Made by a program: the position numbers and the translations under genes. This document shows, piece after piece, positions 5,069 through 5,608 of a stretch of DNA of 5,608 nt. How positions within the stretch are numbered: the stretch's first letter is position 1; each line of letters starts with the position of its first letter. The stretch covers positions 1 to 5,608 of the forward strand of contig JAPOOQ010000269.1 of NCBI GenBank assembly GCA_026713345.1. The letters are read 5' to 3'. Under the pieces are notes generated by a model. It made no database searches. It had not been told where the DNA came from and saw only the letters and a program-made list of their open reading frames with translations. This DNA is from Gemmatimonadota bacterium. GTDB taxonomy: Bacteria > Gemmatimonadota > Gemmatimonadetes > Longimicrobiales > Gaopeijiaceae.

Positions 5069-5485
5069 TCACGCCGCGGTGGCGGATGTGGCCCTCGGGG
5101 CCGTCTCCTCGCTGTCGTCGACGGTGAAGTGCACCGTGTGCAGGTCTTGGGTGTCCTCGGGCGCGATGTACGTCCAGAGCAGGGGCCACTTCGTGAGCCC
5201 TCGGGTCTCGGGGCAGTGCTCGTGCAGGAAGGCGAGCATCCGCTGCTCCGCGGCCTTCTCGTGGTCGAGCCACGCGACGTAGCGCTCGGGGCCCGGGGGC
5301 AGATCGGTGGACCAGGTCGCGTCCGGGAACTGCTTGTAGTGCTTCCCTTCCGAGATGGTCTCGATGTTGGAGGAGTTGCCGGGCGGCACGTCCTCGAGGG
5401 GCACGAGCACGTCGTACGCCACCGGCACGTTGCCGTCGGGGTCAGGCCCGCCGGCCATGCGCCAGCGGCGGATTTCGACTCGCAT
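5069..5485 (-). CDS. Hypothetical protein, about 138 aa (start uncertain, may extend past the window edge)
   Basis: Not recognised. The preferred start is the ATG at 5485, preceded by GAGAGG with 8 bases of spacing, giving a product that begins MRVEIRRWRM. Visible features are a short beta-rich N-terminus (VPVAYDVLVPLED), then a region with Trp and Tyr (GKHYKQFPDATW, ERYVAWLDHEKAAEQRMLAFL) that looks helical, then WPLLWTYIAPED and an acidic, Thr/Ala-rich tail. There is no cysteine motif like those of the downstream genes and no membrane segment. The frame stays open to the right edge, and the residues there (Glu, Gln and Asp rich) look as plausible as coding sequence, so a longer protein using the GTG at 5575 or a start outside the window cannot be excluded. 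The 93-bp gap and hairpin after it set it apart from the tighter cluster downstream. Confidence 0.65.
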   Translation of the reverse strand: MRVEIRRWRMAGGPDPDGNVPVAYDVLVPLEDVPPGNSSNIETISEGKHYKQFPDATWSTDLPPGPERYVAWLDHEKAAEQRMLAFLHEHCPETRGLTKWPLLWTYIAPEDTQDLHTVHFTVDDSEETAPRATSATAA

Positions 5486-5608
5486 GTCGGGGTCCTCTCT
5501 CGGCGATCCGCCGCAGCCTGCGTCGGGCTGAACTTGGTCTTGAGGCTGGACGGCTGGTTCGGGTTCGTGCTCCACCGAGACCGTGGCCTGGAGCCGCGTT
5601 GGTCGGCC

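Noticed and set aside
4380..5282. Long plus-strand frame (300 codons)
   Set aside because: Crosses four minus-strand genes and their junctions, with Ser/Arg-rich composition and no recognisable motif.

Overview
The window is high-GC DNA with short, tightly packed, start/stop-overlapping genes, which fits an actinobacterial accessory region (plasmid, integrative element or genomic island). That assignment is inferred from base composition and gene style; no gene here fixes a genus. All complete genes except the one at the far left lie on the minus strand.

Left part (1-1040): the C-terminal part of a tyrosine recombinase runs rightward to 925. It resembles the last gene of recombinase-in-trio (RIT) elements, although the other two genes would lie outside the window. 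Directly after its stop is a dense block of inverted and direct copies of a 9-bp motif (TATGCGGAG/TATGCTGAG), a perfect 12-bp-stem hairpin and a 32-bp palindrome. I read this block as the right end of the mobile element. It abuts the first 48 codons of a leftward transposase gene of IS1182 type (1025-1168), which breaks off exactly at the palindrome. The recombinase element therefore appears to sit inside an older insertion sequence.

Middle part (1195-2831): two leftward genes are joined by a 4-bp ATGA overlap. The downstream one encodes a 369-aa nucleotidyltransferase of the AbiEii/AbiGii toxin type. The upstream one encodes a 176-aa protein I do not recognise, in the position where the AbiEi antitoxin would be expected. 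The nucleotidyltransferase gene is clearly lower in GC than the rest of the window.

Right part (2828-5608): five more leftward genes, all unrecognised: 338 aa, 176 aa (cysteine-rich N-terminus), 66 aa, 121 aa (CxxC...CxxC zinc-ribbon-like) and about 138 aa. Overlaps (ATGA at 2828-2831 and 4610-4613) and gaps of 18-19 bp suggest one transcription unit running from about 4975 down to the nucleotidyltransferase. The gene at 5069-5485 is separated by 97 bp with a small hairpin, and may be the end of a preceding unit. The strongest candidate for an undescribed system is the nucleotidyltransferase with its unknown coupled partner at the end of this operon. The recombination-site array is the second.
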